Below are positions 17,489 through 26,062 of a stretch of 64,000 nucleotides of DNA, in pieces. Origin of the DNA: Candidatus Hydrogenedentota bacterium (GTDB lineage Bacteria; Hydrogenedentota; Hydrogenedentia; Hydrogenedentales; SLHB01). The position numbers were made by a program, and so were the translations under genes. The stretch is from positions 1-64,000 of the forward strand of contig JADLHJ010000113.1 of assembly GCA_020848835.1 (NCBI GenBank), given 5' to 3'. Under the pieces are notes generated by a model, which saw nothing but the letters and a program-made list of their open reading frames with translations, did no database searches and was not told the DNA's origin. How positions within the stretch are numbered: the first letter of the stretch is position 1; every line of letters starts with the position of its first letter.

Positions 17489-20400
17489 CTATTTCCCGTT
17501 AAACTTCACGCTGACCAATTGCGATACGCCTCGTTCCTGCTGGGTCACGCCGTAGAGGGCGTCGGCTTTGGCCATGGTCTGTTTGTTGTGGGTGATGACA
17601 ACGAACTGGCTTTGGTCGACGAACTCTTCCAATAAGCTGAGGAAACGGCCGATGTTGGCGTCGTCGAGGGGCGCGTCCACTTCGTCCAGCACGCAGAAGG
17701 GGCTGGGCTTGGCTTTGAAAATACTGAAGAGCAGCGCGACCGCGGTCATCGCACTCTCACCGCCGGAGAGCAGCGAGATCGACGTAGGCTTCTTACCGGG
17801 AGGGCGCGCTTCGATTTCAATGCCGCTTTCGAGCGGATCGTCTTCGCTCACGAGGTAAACGCGCGCCTGGCCGCCGTTGAACAAGCGGCGGAAGAAATGG
17901 CCGAAGTTCTCGCCGATCTTGTTGAACGTTTCCATGAACATATCGCGGATGCGCTTGTCGCTGCGTTCGATCACGCCGAGCAATGCTTCACGCGCCTGGT
18001 TCAGATCGCGCATCTGCGTGTGTAAGAACGCATGGCGCTTCTCGAGTTCTTCGTACTCTTCGATCGCGGTGAGGTTCACATCGCCCATCTTTTGCAATTT
18101 GCCGCGGATGTCCGTGACGAGTTGCGTGCGCGTGTCTTCGTCGTATTCGTCGGTGCCGACCTGCTCCGCGTTGAGCGCCGCGAGGGACACGGCGTATTCG
18201 CTGGCGATGCGTTCCTGGAAAAAGCCTACGCGGTCTTCGTCGTGGCGCAACGCCATCTCGATGCGGTGTACGTCCGCCTGCGCGCCACGTGCAATGTCGC
18301 GCTGTTCTTTGAGTTCCCTGTCGAGCGCGTCGGTTTCATCGAGCAAGGTCTGCAACTGGTTCTGCGCTTCGACGGCCTTCTTCGACGCTTCTTCGCGCGT
18401 CTCCGAAAGACCTGACGAACGCTCTATCAGTTGCGTGACCTCGTGGTCGACGTTTTCCTGCTCTTTGGTCAGCGTTTCGATCAACTGATCGCGCTGCTCC
18501 GCCGCGGCGAGGGCCTGATCGCGGTCGCGCGACTCACGCTGGCGATCGCGTTCGATTTCTTCCAAGCGCTGCACGAGCGCGGCTTGGTTTACGCGAAGAT
18601 CGGCAAGCTCGCTCGCGAGGACCGATAGTGTCTCACGCGCGGACGACGCGGCTTCCTGTGCGTCGGACATTTCGACTTGCAACGCTTCATCGCCGCTCTG
18701 GATCGTGTCCGCGCGCAGCATCGCTTCTTTGCGCTGATCCTCGAGTTGGTTGCGGCGCGCGCTGAGTTCGTCGCGCTGGCGATCGATGGCGTGGCCCGCG
18801 TCAACGACATTGTCTAGTTCAGTGCTCTGCCGCGCGATGTCCACACCGAGATCGTTGATCTCCTTGCGGAGCGCGTTAAGGTTCGTTTCGAGTTGCGAAA
18901 TTTCGGATGACGCCGCGGCGATTGCCTGATTGATTCCATTCCGTTGATCGACCAGCGCGCCGAGGTCTTGTTCCATCGTGCGCACGCGGTCTTCGAGTTC
19001 GGTAATTTCCGCGCTACGGCCGAGTAGGCCGCGGCTTTCGTGTTTCGTGCGGCCACCCGTCACCGCACCCGCGGACGACACGACATCGCCGTCGAGCGTA
19101 ACGAGGCGCGGGTGGTGCTGGCGGCTGCGCGTGATGCGGATCGCGTCGTCGAGCGTTTCGACGATGACGGTGCTGTGCAGCAGGTATTCGACGGCGCTTT
19201 GCAGGCGCGAATCATAGCGCACGAAATCGATCGCAGGGCCGACGACACCGGCTTGTCCCGCGAGTGCGCTGCTATCGTCGCGCATGCCGCCGCGCATGGT
19301 GTCGAGCGGCAGGAAGGTAACGCGGCCCGCTGTATTGCGCTTGAGAAATTCGATCGCTTGCTTCGCGTTGTCGGCATTTTCGGATACAACGTTGTTGATG
19401 TTGCCGCCAAGTGCCGCTTCGATCGCGCGCTCGTATTCTTTGTCGGAAGAGAGCAGATCGCCAACAGGGCCGATGATTCCGCGCAGTTCGCCAGCGTCGC
19501 GCGCTTTCATCACCGCCTTCACGCCAAACGCGAAACCTTCGTAGGTGTCGCGCAATTCACGCAACGACTTCAGGCGTGCATCGACGCTGCTCTTCTCTTC
19601 GCGCATCACGCGCCAGCGTTCGTCTACTTCCTGCAAACTCTTCTGGTGGCCCGTGCGCGCGGAGACGGTTTGTTCGCGGCGCGAATCCTGATCGGCGTAA
19701 GACGCCAGCTTTTCCGATTCCGCACGGCGCGCCGTCTCAAGGATTGCAAGCAATTCTTCGCGACGCTTGGTCAGGCGGTCCTGATTCTCGTATAAGCCTG
19801 TCAATAACCCATCGACGCTCGCGATACTTTCCGCGAGCGTTTCCAACGCAGACTGCGTGCGCGCGCGATCCGTTACGCGCTCGGTAACCTGCGCGCGAAT
19901 CTTTTCTAAATTGGCATCCGCCTGCGATACCAATTCAAGCGCCGTGGCGTGCGCGGCATTTTTCTCCGCGATTGCCTGTACACCCGCGTCGATCTCCGCG
20001 CGGGCGATGATGGCACGCTCATCGGTCTGCGCAGTCTGCGCCGCGAGTGTTGCGGCGCGCGCGAGCAGTTCATCACGATCGGAGTTGGCTTCCTCGCTGC
20101 GGCTTTTTGCGTATTCCATTTGCTGACGGTGCAACGCAATCTGCCGTTCGATCTTGTCCATCTCAGACTCGATCTCGTACACCGCTTGCTGCCGCGTGAG
20201 CCGCACACGTTCGACTTCGAGCCGTTGCAATCCGATCTCTTCGTGGCGCGCTTCAAGCGTGGAGATGCGTGCGGATACGCCTTCATATTGATCGCGCGCA
20301 ACGGCGAACTCGCCGCGCAGCGTTTCGATCTCCGACGTTAAGCGAACAAATTCCATCCACGCCGCGCGGATTTCGATCTCGCGCAGTTGTTCGCTGAGTT

Positions 20401-21049
20401 CGCGGTAGCGAATCGCCGCATTCACCTGGCGTTTGAGCGAGCGCATCTGCCGCTCGACTTCGTTCACGATATCGCTGAGGCGCAATAGATTCTGCTCGGC
20501 GGATTCGAGACGGCGGATCGCGAGCTTTTTGCGCGTCTTGTATTTGATGATCCCCGCGGCTTCCTCGAACAAATAGCGGCGGTCTTCGGGCTTCGAGGAC
20601 AGGATCATGTCCATCTTGCCCTGGCTCACCATCGAATAGGCCTGAGTGCCGATGCCGGTGTCCATGAACATCTCATGGATGTCCTTGAGGCGGCACGGCG
20701 CTTTGTTGATCAGGTATTCGCTTTCACCCGAGCGATACACGCGGCGCGTAATCTGCACTTCGGAGAAATCGACGGGCAATTTGGAATCGGAGTTATCGAA
20801 AGTAACCGACACTTCCGCCATGCCTGCGGGGTGGCGGTTTTCGCTGCCGTTGAAGACGACGTCCTGCATGTGCGAACCGCGCAATTCCTTCGCGCGTTGT
20901 TCGCCCAGCACCCAGCGCAGCGAATCGAGGATATTGCTCTTACCGCAACCGTTCGGCCCGACGATCGCAGTGATCCCCGGTTCGAGACGGACCATCGTGC
21001 GGTCCGCAAAAGATTTGAAACCAATCAGCTCAAGCTGTTTGAAGTACAT
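17489..21049 (-). CDS. smc: chromosome segregation protein SMC
   Basis: Condensin ATPase that organises and segregates the chromosome. The 1186-residue protein has Walker A GPNGCGKSN at 31-39, a long coiled coil interrupted by a hinge (around 510-660), and the C-terminal signature LSGGESAMTAVALLF and Walker B FCVLDEVDAPLDD. The length is standard. No scpA or scpB genes are in the window. It lies between ymdB and the glycosyltransferase/NRPS genes. Confidence 0.97.
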   Translation of the reverse strand: MYFKQLELIGFKSFADRTMVRLEPGITAIVGPNGCGKSNILDSLRWVLGEQRAKELRGSHMQDVVFNGSENRHPAGMAEVSVTFDNSDSKLPVDFSEVQITRRVYRSGESEYLINKAPCRLKDIHEMFMDTGIGTQAYSMVSQGKMDMILSSKPEDRRYLFEEAAGIIKYKTRKKLAIRRLESAEQNLLRLSDIVNEVERQMRSLKRQVNAAIRYRELSEQLREIEIRAAWMEFVRLTSEIETLRGEFAVARDQYEGVSARISTLEARHEEIGLQRLEVERVRLTRQQAVYEIESEMDKIERQIALHRQQMEYAKSRSEEANSDRDELLARAATLAAQTAQTDERAIIARAEIDAGVQAIAEKNAAHATALELVSQADANLEKIRAQVTERVTDRARTQSALETLAESIASVDGLLTGLYENQDRLTKRREELLAILETARRAESEKLASYADQDSRREQTVSARTGHQKSLQEVDERWRVMREEKSSVDARLKSLRELRDTYEGFAFGVKAVMKARDAGELRGIIGPVGDLLSSDKEYERAIEAALGGNINNVVSENADNAKQAIEFLKRNTAGRVTFLPLDTMRGGMRDDSSALAGQAGVVGPAIDFVRYDSRLQSAVEYLLHSTVIVETLDDAIRITRSRQHHPRLVTLDGDVVSSAGAVTGGRTKHESRGLLGRSAEITELEDRVRTMEQDLGALVDQRNGINQAIAAASSEISQLETNLNALRKEINDLGVDIARQSTELDNVVDAGHAIDRQRDELSARRNQLEDQRKEAMLRADTIQSGDEALQVEMSDAQEAASSARETLSVLASELADLRVNQAALVQRLEEIERDRQRESRDRDQALAAAEQRDQLIETLTKEQENVDHEVTQLIERSSGLSETREEASKKAVEAQNQLQTLLDETDALDRELKEQRDIARGAQADVHRIEMALRHDEDRVGFFQERIASEYAVSLAALNAEQVGTDEYDEDTRTQLVTDIRGKLQKMGDVNLTAIEEYEELEKRHAFLHTQMRDLNQAREALLGVIERSDKRIRDMFMETFNKIGENFGHFFRRLFNGGQARVYLVSEDDPLESGIEIEARPPGKKPTSISLLSGGESAMTAVALLFSIFKAKPSPFCVLDEVDAPLDDANIGRFLSLLEEFVDQSQFVVITHNKQTMAKADALYGVTQQERGVSQLVSVKFNGK

Positions 21050-21129
21050 CTATATCAACCAACCCCGCATCAAAATAGTCGATGCATCGTATTGCCGCGA
21101 TGCGCGATAAACGTATTGCTTATTGTGGT

Positions 21130-21147
21130 GCGGGCGTCCTCGCCTGC
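21130..21147. repeat. short dispersed hairpin, second copy
   Basis: An imperfect palindrome GCGGGCGTCCTCGCCTGC in the ymdB-smc gap, related to the copy at 9865-9881. Both are followed within 25 bases by CACCCA and TTCAAAA. Confidence 0.6.
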
Positions 21148-21234
21148 ACGCTTCTGCACCCACTTCAAAAACTGCAGCCCAGACGGCCACACCATAATGG
21201 CTTTAAGCACCGAAGCCATTACATCGTTTTTTAA

Positions 21235-22017
21235 CTATCGATTTTCCACGTATACCCGCGTGATTGAATTCGACTTTCCGGTAGCATCGTCGATATCAAT
21301 CACCACACCATTCAACGCAGGCCGTCCCTCGGCAACGGTATGTTTGCCGGGAAGACCGGTCATAAACTTTCGAATACTCTCCGCAGCGTCGAGACCGATC
21401 ACCGAATCGTGCGGACCGGTCATACCCACATCCGTGATAAACGCCGTGCCTCTCGGCATGATGCGTTCATCCGCGGTCTGCACGTGTGTGTGCGTGCCCA
21501 CAATCGCGCTGCACTTGCCATCCAGATGCCACGCCATCGCAGCCTTCTCGGCCGTTGCTTCCGCGTGAAAATCGACAAACACCACCGGGGTCTGCGCGCG
21601 CAACTCGCCGCACAAATGCGCGCCCACCACAAACGGATCGTCGAACGCTTCCATGTACACGCGACCGATCAAATTCACGATCGCCGCCTTGCGCCCGTCC
21701 GGCAGTGTAAACACCATGCTACCGCGTCCGGGCACCCCTGCGGGATAATTCGCGGGCCGGATCACCTGCGTCATTGAATCGATCTCGGGCAGCAGTTCTT
21801 TCTTGCGCCACGTATGGTTGCCCATCGTGATCACCTGCACCCCGGATTGAAGCAACTCGCGAATCAGCGGTGGAGTCGCCCCCAAACCGCCCGCGGCATT
21901 TTCCCCGTTTGCGATCGTCAAATCAATGCGATGCTCTTCACGCAACGCAGGCAGCAGACGCTTGACGCAGTCCCGCCCGGCGCCCGCGACGACGTCGCCG
22001 ATAAACAGAATCCGCAA
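21235..22017 (-). CDS. ymdB: YmdB-family metallophosphoesterase (TIGR00282 type)
   Basis: The 260-residue protein begins MRILFIGDVVAGAGRD and contains ANGENAAGG, TMGNHTW and GTHTHVQTADE, the dimetal-site motifs of this family. Characterised members hydrolyse 2',3'-cyclic nucleotides. Adjacency to rny (12 bases) is widely conserved and suggests a link to RNA turnover. The gene is on the rny-smc transcription unit. Confidence 0.93.
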   Translation of the reverse strand: MRILFIGDVVAGAGRDCVKRLLPALREEHRIDLTIANGENAAGGLGATPPLIRELLQSGVQVITMGNHTWRKKELLPEIDSMTQVIRPANYPAGVPGRGSMVFTLPDGRKAAIVNLIGRVYMEAFDDPFVVGAHLCGELRAQTPVVFVDFHAEATAEKAAMAWHLDGKCSAIVGTHTHVQTADERIMPRGTAFITDVGMTGPHDSVIGLDAAESIRKFMTGLPGKHTVAEGRPALNGVVIDIDDATGKSNSITRVYVENR

Positions 22018-22029
22018 CGGCGGCCCCGG

Positions 22030-23598
22030 CTACTTCGCCAATTCGGTGGCGCGCGTTTCCCGGACTACCGTGACGCGAATCTGGCCCGGATACGTCATCT
22101 CGGCTTCGACGCGCCGCGCAACGTCACGCGCAAGCTGCAAGGCCTCCGCGTCGTTTATGCGCTCCGGCAATACCGCAATGCGGATCTCACGACCCGCCTG
22201 CAAGGCGTAGGAACGATCGACACCGGGGAATTCGTTTGCGATCTTTTCAAGCTGTTCGAGACGCTTGATATAAGTCTCGACCGTCTCACGGCGTGCGCCG
22301 GGGCGTGCCGCGCTGAGCGCGTCCGCCGCCTGCACGATTAGCGCCATGACGGTCTTCTGTTCCATTTCGTTGTGATGTGCGCCCACCGCGTTGGCGATGG
22401 CATCGGTCTCACCAAACTTCTTGCAAAAGTCGTGACCGATGATCGCGTGCGAACCTTCCATCTCGTGGCTCACGGCCTTGCCGATATCGTGGATCAGCGC
22501 GCCGCGTTTGCACTCGGCGATGTTCATGCCTAGTTCGGCAGCCATAATTGCGGCTAGGTGCGCGACTTCCATCGAGTGCTTGAGCACGTTCTGGCCGTAA
22601 GACGTGCGGTAGCCAAGGCGTCCCAGCAACTTCACGAGTTCCGGGTGAAGACCGTGCACATCGACTTCAAGGCAAGCCTGTTCACCCATTTCCTTGATGG
22701 TCTGCGCGAGTTCTTCTTTTACTTTTTCGACCACTTCCTCGATGCGCGCGGGGTGGATGCGCCCATCGGAGATCAGGCGTTCGAGCGAGATACGCGCGAC
22801 TTCGCGGCGCACCGGGTCGAACCCGGAGAGGATAACCGCCTCGGGCGTGTCGTCGATGATGACGTTGATGCCCGTCGCCGCCTCGAGCGCGCGGATGTTG
22901 CGCCCTTCACGGCCGATGATGCGCCCCTTCATTTCGTCGGAGGGCAACGGCACCATCGACACCGTCGATTCGGTCACATGGTCTGCGGCGCAACGCTGGA
23001 TCGCCTGGCCGATGATCCACTTTGCCTTCTTGTCCGCGTTTTCGACCAGCTCTTCTTCGACGCGTTTCAGGCGTAGGGCCGAGTCGCGGCGTACTTCCGT
23101 CTCAAGCTGGTGGAACAGCTCCTTACGGGCATCGTCGGCACTAAGGCCGGAAATGACTTCCAGCTTCTGGGTCTGGTCGGCGATCAGCGCTTCGAGGCGT
23201 TCGCTCTTTTTCGTGAGCGACGCATCCCGCTGCTGCAGGTCGCGGTCCTTTTGCTGGATTTCGAGCGCCTTCTTCTCGATTTGCTCGGCGCGCTTGTCAA
23301 CAGTGTCTTCTTTCGCGACAATGCGCTTTTCTAGCGCGACCAGCTCCTTGCGGAGTTCCCGCGCTTCGCGTTCCGCTTCTTCCCGAAGTTGGATACGCTG
23401 TTCTTTGAGGGTTGTGTTGGACTCTTTGAGGATCGAGGCCGCTTCTCGTTCTGCGTCAGAAATGGTCTGGGCCGCCTGGCGGCGCGCCGTACCCATCAGA
23501 TTCTTGCCCATAATACTGGCGCCAAGCACGGTTGCGATGACGCCAACGAGTATACCGGCCCCAATCCAAACGATAATCATGATCGTTGGATCAGGCAT
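22030..23598 (-). CDS. rny: ribonuclease Y
   Basis: Endoribonuclease that initiates mRNA decay at the membrane. The 522-residue protein has an N-terminal transmembrane helix (about residues 5-25), a long coiled coil to about residue 200, a KH domain with [15 protein letters not shown], and an HD domain with [10 protein letters not shown] and [13 protein letters not shown] lies 9 bases upstream of the ATG. A strong promoter lies about 260 bases upstream, beyond a structured leader or ncRNA. Confidence 0.96.
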   Translation of the reverse strand: MPDPTIMIIVWIGAGILVGVIATVLGASIMGKNLMGTARRQAAQTISDAEREAASILKESNTTLKEQRIQLREEAEREARELRKELVALEKRIVAKEDTVDKRAEQIEKKALEIQQKDRDLQQRDASLTKKSERLEALIADQTQKLEVISGLSADDARKELFHQLETEVRRDSALRLKRVEEELVENADKKAKWIIGQAIQRCAADHVTESTVSMVPLPSDEMKGRIIGREGRNIRALEAATGINVIIDDTPEAVILSGFDPVRREVARISLERLISDGRIHPARIEEVVEKVKEELAQTIKEMGEQACLEVDVHGLHPELVKLLGRLGYRTSYGQNVLKHSMEVAHLAAIMAAELGMNIAECKRGALIHDIGKAVSHEMEGSHAIIGHDFCKKFGETDAIANAVGAHHNEMEQKTVMALIVQAADALSAARPGARRETVETYIKRLEQLEKIANEFPGVDRSYALQAGREIRIAVLPERINDAEALQLARDVARRVEAEMTYPGQIRVTVVRETRATELAK

Positions 23599-23639
23599 GG
23601 AAAAACCTCCGTCCCAATAAGGATGACTAAACTACCCGG

Positions 23640-23849
23640 TTCGTCCCCGATGACGGACCAGAGGGAGGAGGCCCTGCGGCTCAAAATACTACAACTAGCT
23701 GTCAGTTATGACTTTGGAAAGGGATAACCCTTGCTCCGAAAACATTCCCTAACGCTAACAAAACCGCTGCCGCGGTGAGCTACACACATCCGACCGGTTC
23801 CCCTGTCACGAGGACTCAACAAATGGGGCGACGCCGCTGGCTCCACCCC
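23640..23849 (-). ncRNA. candidate structured RNA upstream of rny (6S-like location) or long rny leader
   Basis: This roughly 200-base minus-strand region has no convincing protein but is preceded by a near-consensus sigma-70 promoter. Reading from about 23849 downwards it contains three hairpins: GGGGTG with CGCCCC, ACCGC-GGCA-GCGGT, and AAGGG-TTAT-CCCTT. The segment CAAGGGTTA resembles the 3' side of the E. coli 6S RNA bubble, and 6S genes are often found near zapA or rny in other bacteria. I could not fold a full 6S rod, so a long rny leader is an equal possibility. The 3' end is a guess. Confidence 0.4.
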
Positions 23850-23855
23850 GTGTGA

Positions 23856-23884
23856 AGTATAGGTATCGGTTCGTCTAATGTCAA
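23856..23884 (-). promoter_or_regulatory. consensus sigma-70 promoter for the RNA/rny region
   Basis: On the minus strand, -35 TTGACA (23879-23884) and -10 TATACT (23856-23861) are separated by exactly 17 bases. Transcription should begin near 23849. The -35 matches the consensus completely and the -10 differs by one base. Confidence 0.85.
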
Positions 23885-24020
23885 TCTCACGAAAGAGATC
23901 GTACCTCCGGATGTCGGGACTTTTGGTCCGTCGGGAGAGAAGAGAAATTACCGGACAAAATTGCCATTTCTAAAAACGCCGGGTGCGTGCTAAGCTATCC
24001 AATGGGCAGGGGGATACGTA

Positions 24021-24485
24021 GTGAAGGCTGAGCTCGTCAATCCGTTCATTGAAAGTATCTTTGAATTGTTCAACACCATGCTTGGCGCGAAAGTCGAACG
24101 CACAGGCATGCGCATCTCTGACGGACAGAAGCAGCCCGCCGAAGTCATGGCTTTGATTGGTTTTAGTGGGGTTGTGCAGGGCACGGTCGGTTTGGCTCTG
24201 CCCACCGAAACCTGTTCGGCAATGATTGATCGGCTGCTTGGCCACGCCGCCGACTACAGTCCAGACACCATCAGCGACACCATTGGGGAGCTGGTAAACA
24301 TCGTCGCGGGGTCGGCCAAAGCAAAAATCTCACTTAAAGTCCATGAAACATTAGATTTAAGCCTGCCAATCGTCTTTACCGGCTCCAGCTACGAAGTATA
24401 TTCCCCGTCTAATGCCACCTGGCTTGAAGTTCCCTTCTCGAGCGAACTAGGCGACCTTTCACTTCGCCTAACTTTCCCTGACTAA
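24021..24485 (+). CDS. cheX: chemotaxis phosphatase CheX
   Basis: Dephosphorylates CheY-P in chemotaxis. The 154-residue protein has the CheC/CheX pattern with a single active helix DTIGELVNIVAGSAK, where the glutamate and asparagine form the ExxN phosphatase motif. It begins with GTG behind AGGGGG. No other che gene is in the window. It is transcribed divergently from the rny region. Confidence 0.9.
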   Translation: MKAELVNPFIESIFELFNTMLGAKVERTGMRISDGQKQPAEVMALIGFSGVVQGTVGLALPTETCSAMIDRLLGHAADYSPDTISDTIGELVNIVAGSAKAKISLKVHETLDLSLPIVFTGSSYEVYSPSNATWLEVPFSSELGDLSLRLTFPD

Positions 24486-24604
24486 CACGCTTACAAAGAC
24501 CCCCGGTTTTACTGCAATTTTTTATGCAACTTTGAGGGTACGGTAGGGTATACTACGCGGTAAGTTGTACAAGGGGTAGGTGTAACTGGTGTAGGCACAC
24601 TTTT

Positions 24605-24627
24605 GATTGCCAAGCAAACCGGCAATC
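24605..24627. repeat. short hairpin upstream of the DUF1501 operon
   Basis: GATTGCC and GGCAATC form a perfect 7-base stem around a 9-base loop, about 100 bases before the first gene of the secreted operon. There is no T run, so a terminator is unlikely; it could be a leader hairpin. No other feature stands out in the 244-base gap. Confidence 0.45.
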
Positions 24628-24729
24628 TACGCAAGACACGTAAATACCCGGAAAGTTCAAAAGGTTTCCCAAACACCCCGATGCGATCGGGCAGCGCGGT
24701 AGGGAATTACCACGGAGGTTGCTGTACCC

Positions 24730-26046
24730 ATGGAACGCTGCGATTCGGTTGGTTGCCAAGGCTACCAAAACACTTTTATGAGTTCGCGCCGTGACTTTCT
24801 CAAGGTCGGCTTTATCTCCGGTCTTGGTCTTACCCTTGGCGACTACTTCCGTCTGGCCGACGCACAAGCCGAAGGTACCGCCAAGGCAGAGTCCTGCATC
24901 TTCATCTATCTCGCGGGCGGCATGACGCATGTCGATACCTTTGACCCGAAGCCTTACTCGCCGATCGAATACCGCGGTGAACTCGGTTTCGCGAATACGA
25001 ACACCGGCGAAGTGTTCGGCGCGTCGATGTCGCGCATGGCCGCGATCGCAGACAAGCTCACCGTCATTCGTTCCATGACCCACGGCGAAGCGGCGCACGA
25101 GCGCGGCACGCACAATATGCTCACCGGTTTCAAACCCAGCCCGGCGATCGTATATCCGAGCATGGGTTCCGTGGTGTCGCACGAGTTCGGTCCGCGTAAC
25201 GATCTTCCCGCGTACATCGCCGTGCCAAGCGCCAGCGATCCCTTCATGGGCACGGGATATTTGAGTTCAGCGTTTGGCGCGTTCAGCGTCGGCGGCGAAC
25301 CCGTGAACCAAGGCTTCCAGGTCCGTGACCTCAACCTCGCAGGCGGTGTATCGCCGGAGCGCATGGAAGCCCGCAAAGGTCTACTCAACGCGGTCGATCA
25401 CCACTTCGCGTCGATGGAAAAAACCGATGTCCTCGAGGCCATGGACAGCTATTACCAGCGAGCCTACGCACTGATCAGTTCGCAGAACGCGCGCGAAGCG
25501 TTCAACGTCGTTGCAGAACCAGACGCGGTGAAAGACGCCTACGGCCGCACGGCAATGGGCCAGCGCCTCTTGCTTGCGCGCCGCCTCGTAGAAGCGGGTG
25601 CGCGCTTCGTTACGGTCGTTGACGGCGGCTACGACATGCACGTGAACGTTAAGGCCGGTATGCAAAGCACCGGCGCGCAGATGGATCAGGGCGTGTCCGC
25701 ATTGATCACAGACCTCGCGCAGCGCGGCTTGCTGGAAAAGACGCTGGTTGTACTCTCGACCGAATTTGGCCGCACGGTGCGCATCAACAAAGATGCCGGC
25801 CGCGACCATTGGCCGAAGGCGTTCAGCGTGGTACTGGCGGGCGGCGGCTTGAAGGGCGGCGTGATACACGGCGCAACCGATGCTTACGGTTCCGAGCCGT
25901 CAAAAGATCCGGTGGGTCCCGCGGATGTATCGGCGACGATTTTCAACCAGCTCGGTATCGACGTCCACAAGAAGCTGATGAGCGACGGCAACCGTCCGAT
26001 CGATCTCGTCCGCGATGGAAACGTAATCGCGCCGATCGTCGCGTAA
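24730..26046 (+). CDS. Tat-exported DUF1501 protein (sulfatase/phosphatase superfamily)
   Basis: The 438-residue protein has a twin-arginine signal, SSRRDFLKVGFISGLGLTLG, with the arginines at 20-21. The DUF1501 body contains LAGGMTHVDTFDPKP, SMTHGEAAHERGTHNMLTG and STEFGRTVRINKDAGRDHWP, motifs shared with alkaline-phosphatase-superfamily metal sites. Tat export implies folding or metal loading in the cytosol. In Planctomycetes and relatives DUF1501 genes pair with DUF1549/DUF1553 genes, as here. GGAGG at 24714-24718 supports the ATG at 24730; the ATG at 24778 is an alternative. The biochemical function is unknown. Confidence 0.9.
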   Translation: MERCDSVGCQGYQNTFMSSRRDFLKVGFISGLGLTLGDYFRLADAQAEGTAKAESCIFIYLAGGMTHVDTFDPKPYSPIEYRGELGFANTNTGEVFGASMSRMAAIADKLTVIRSMTHGEAAHERGTHNMLTGFKPSPAIVYPSMGSVVSHEFGPRNDLPAYIAVPSASDPFMGTGYLSSAFGAFSVGGEPVNQGFQVRDLNLAGGVSPERMEARKGLLNAVDHHFASMEKTDVLEAMDSYYQRAYALISSQNAREAFNVVAEPDAVKDAYGRTAMGQRLLLARRLVEAGARFVTVVDGGYDMHVNVKAGMQSTGAQMDQGVSALITDLAQRGLLEKTLVVLSTEFGRTVRINKDAGRDHWPKAFSVVLAGGGLKGGVIHGATDAYGSEPSKDPVGPADVSATIFNQLGIDVHKKLMSDGNRPIDLVRDGNVIAPIVA

Positions 26047-26062
26047 AGTAAGGTAGGCCGTT

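Noticed and set aside
23651-23727. Plus-strand peptide beginning MTDQREEALRLK upstream of rny
   Set aside because: There is no ribosome-binding site, it lies opposite the predicted minus-strand leader or RNA, and it ends after about 25 residues.
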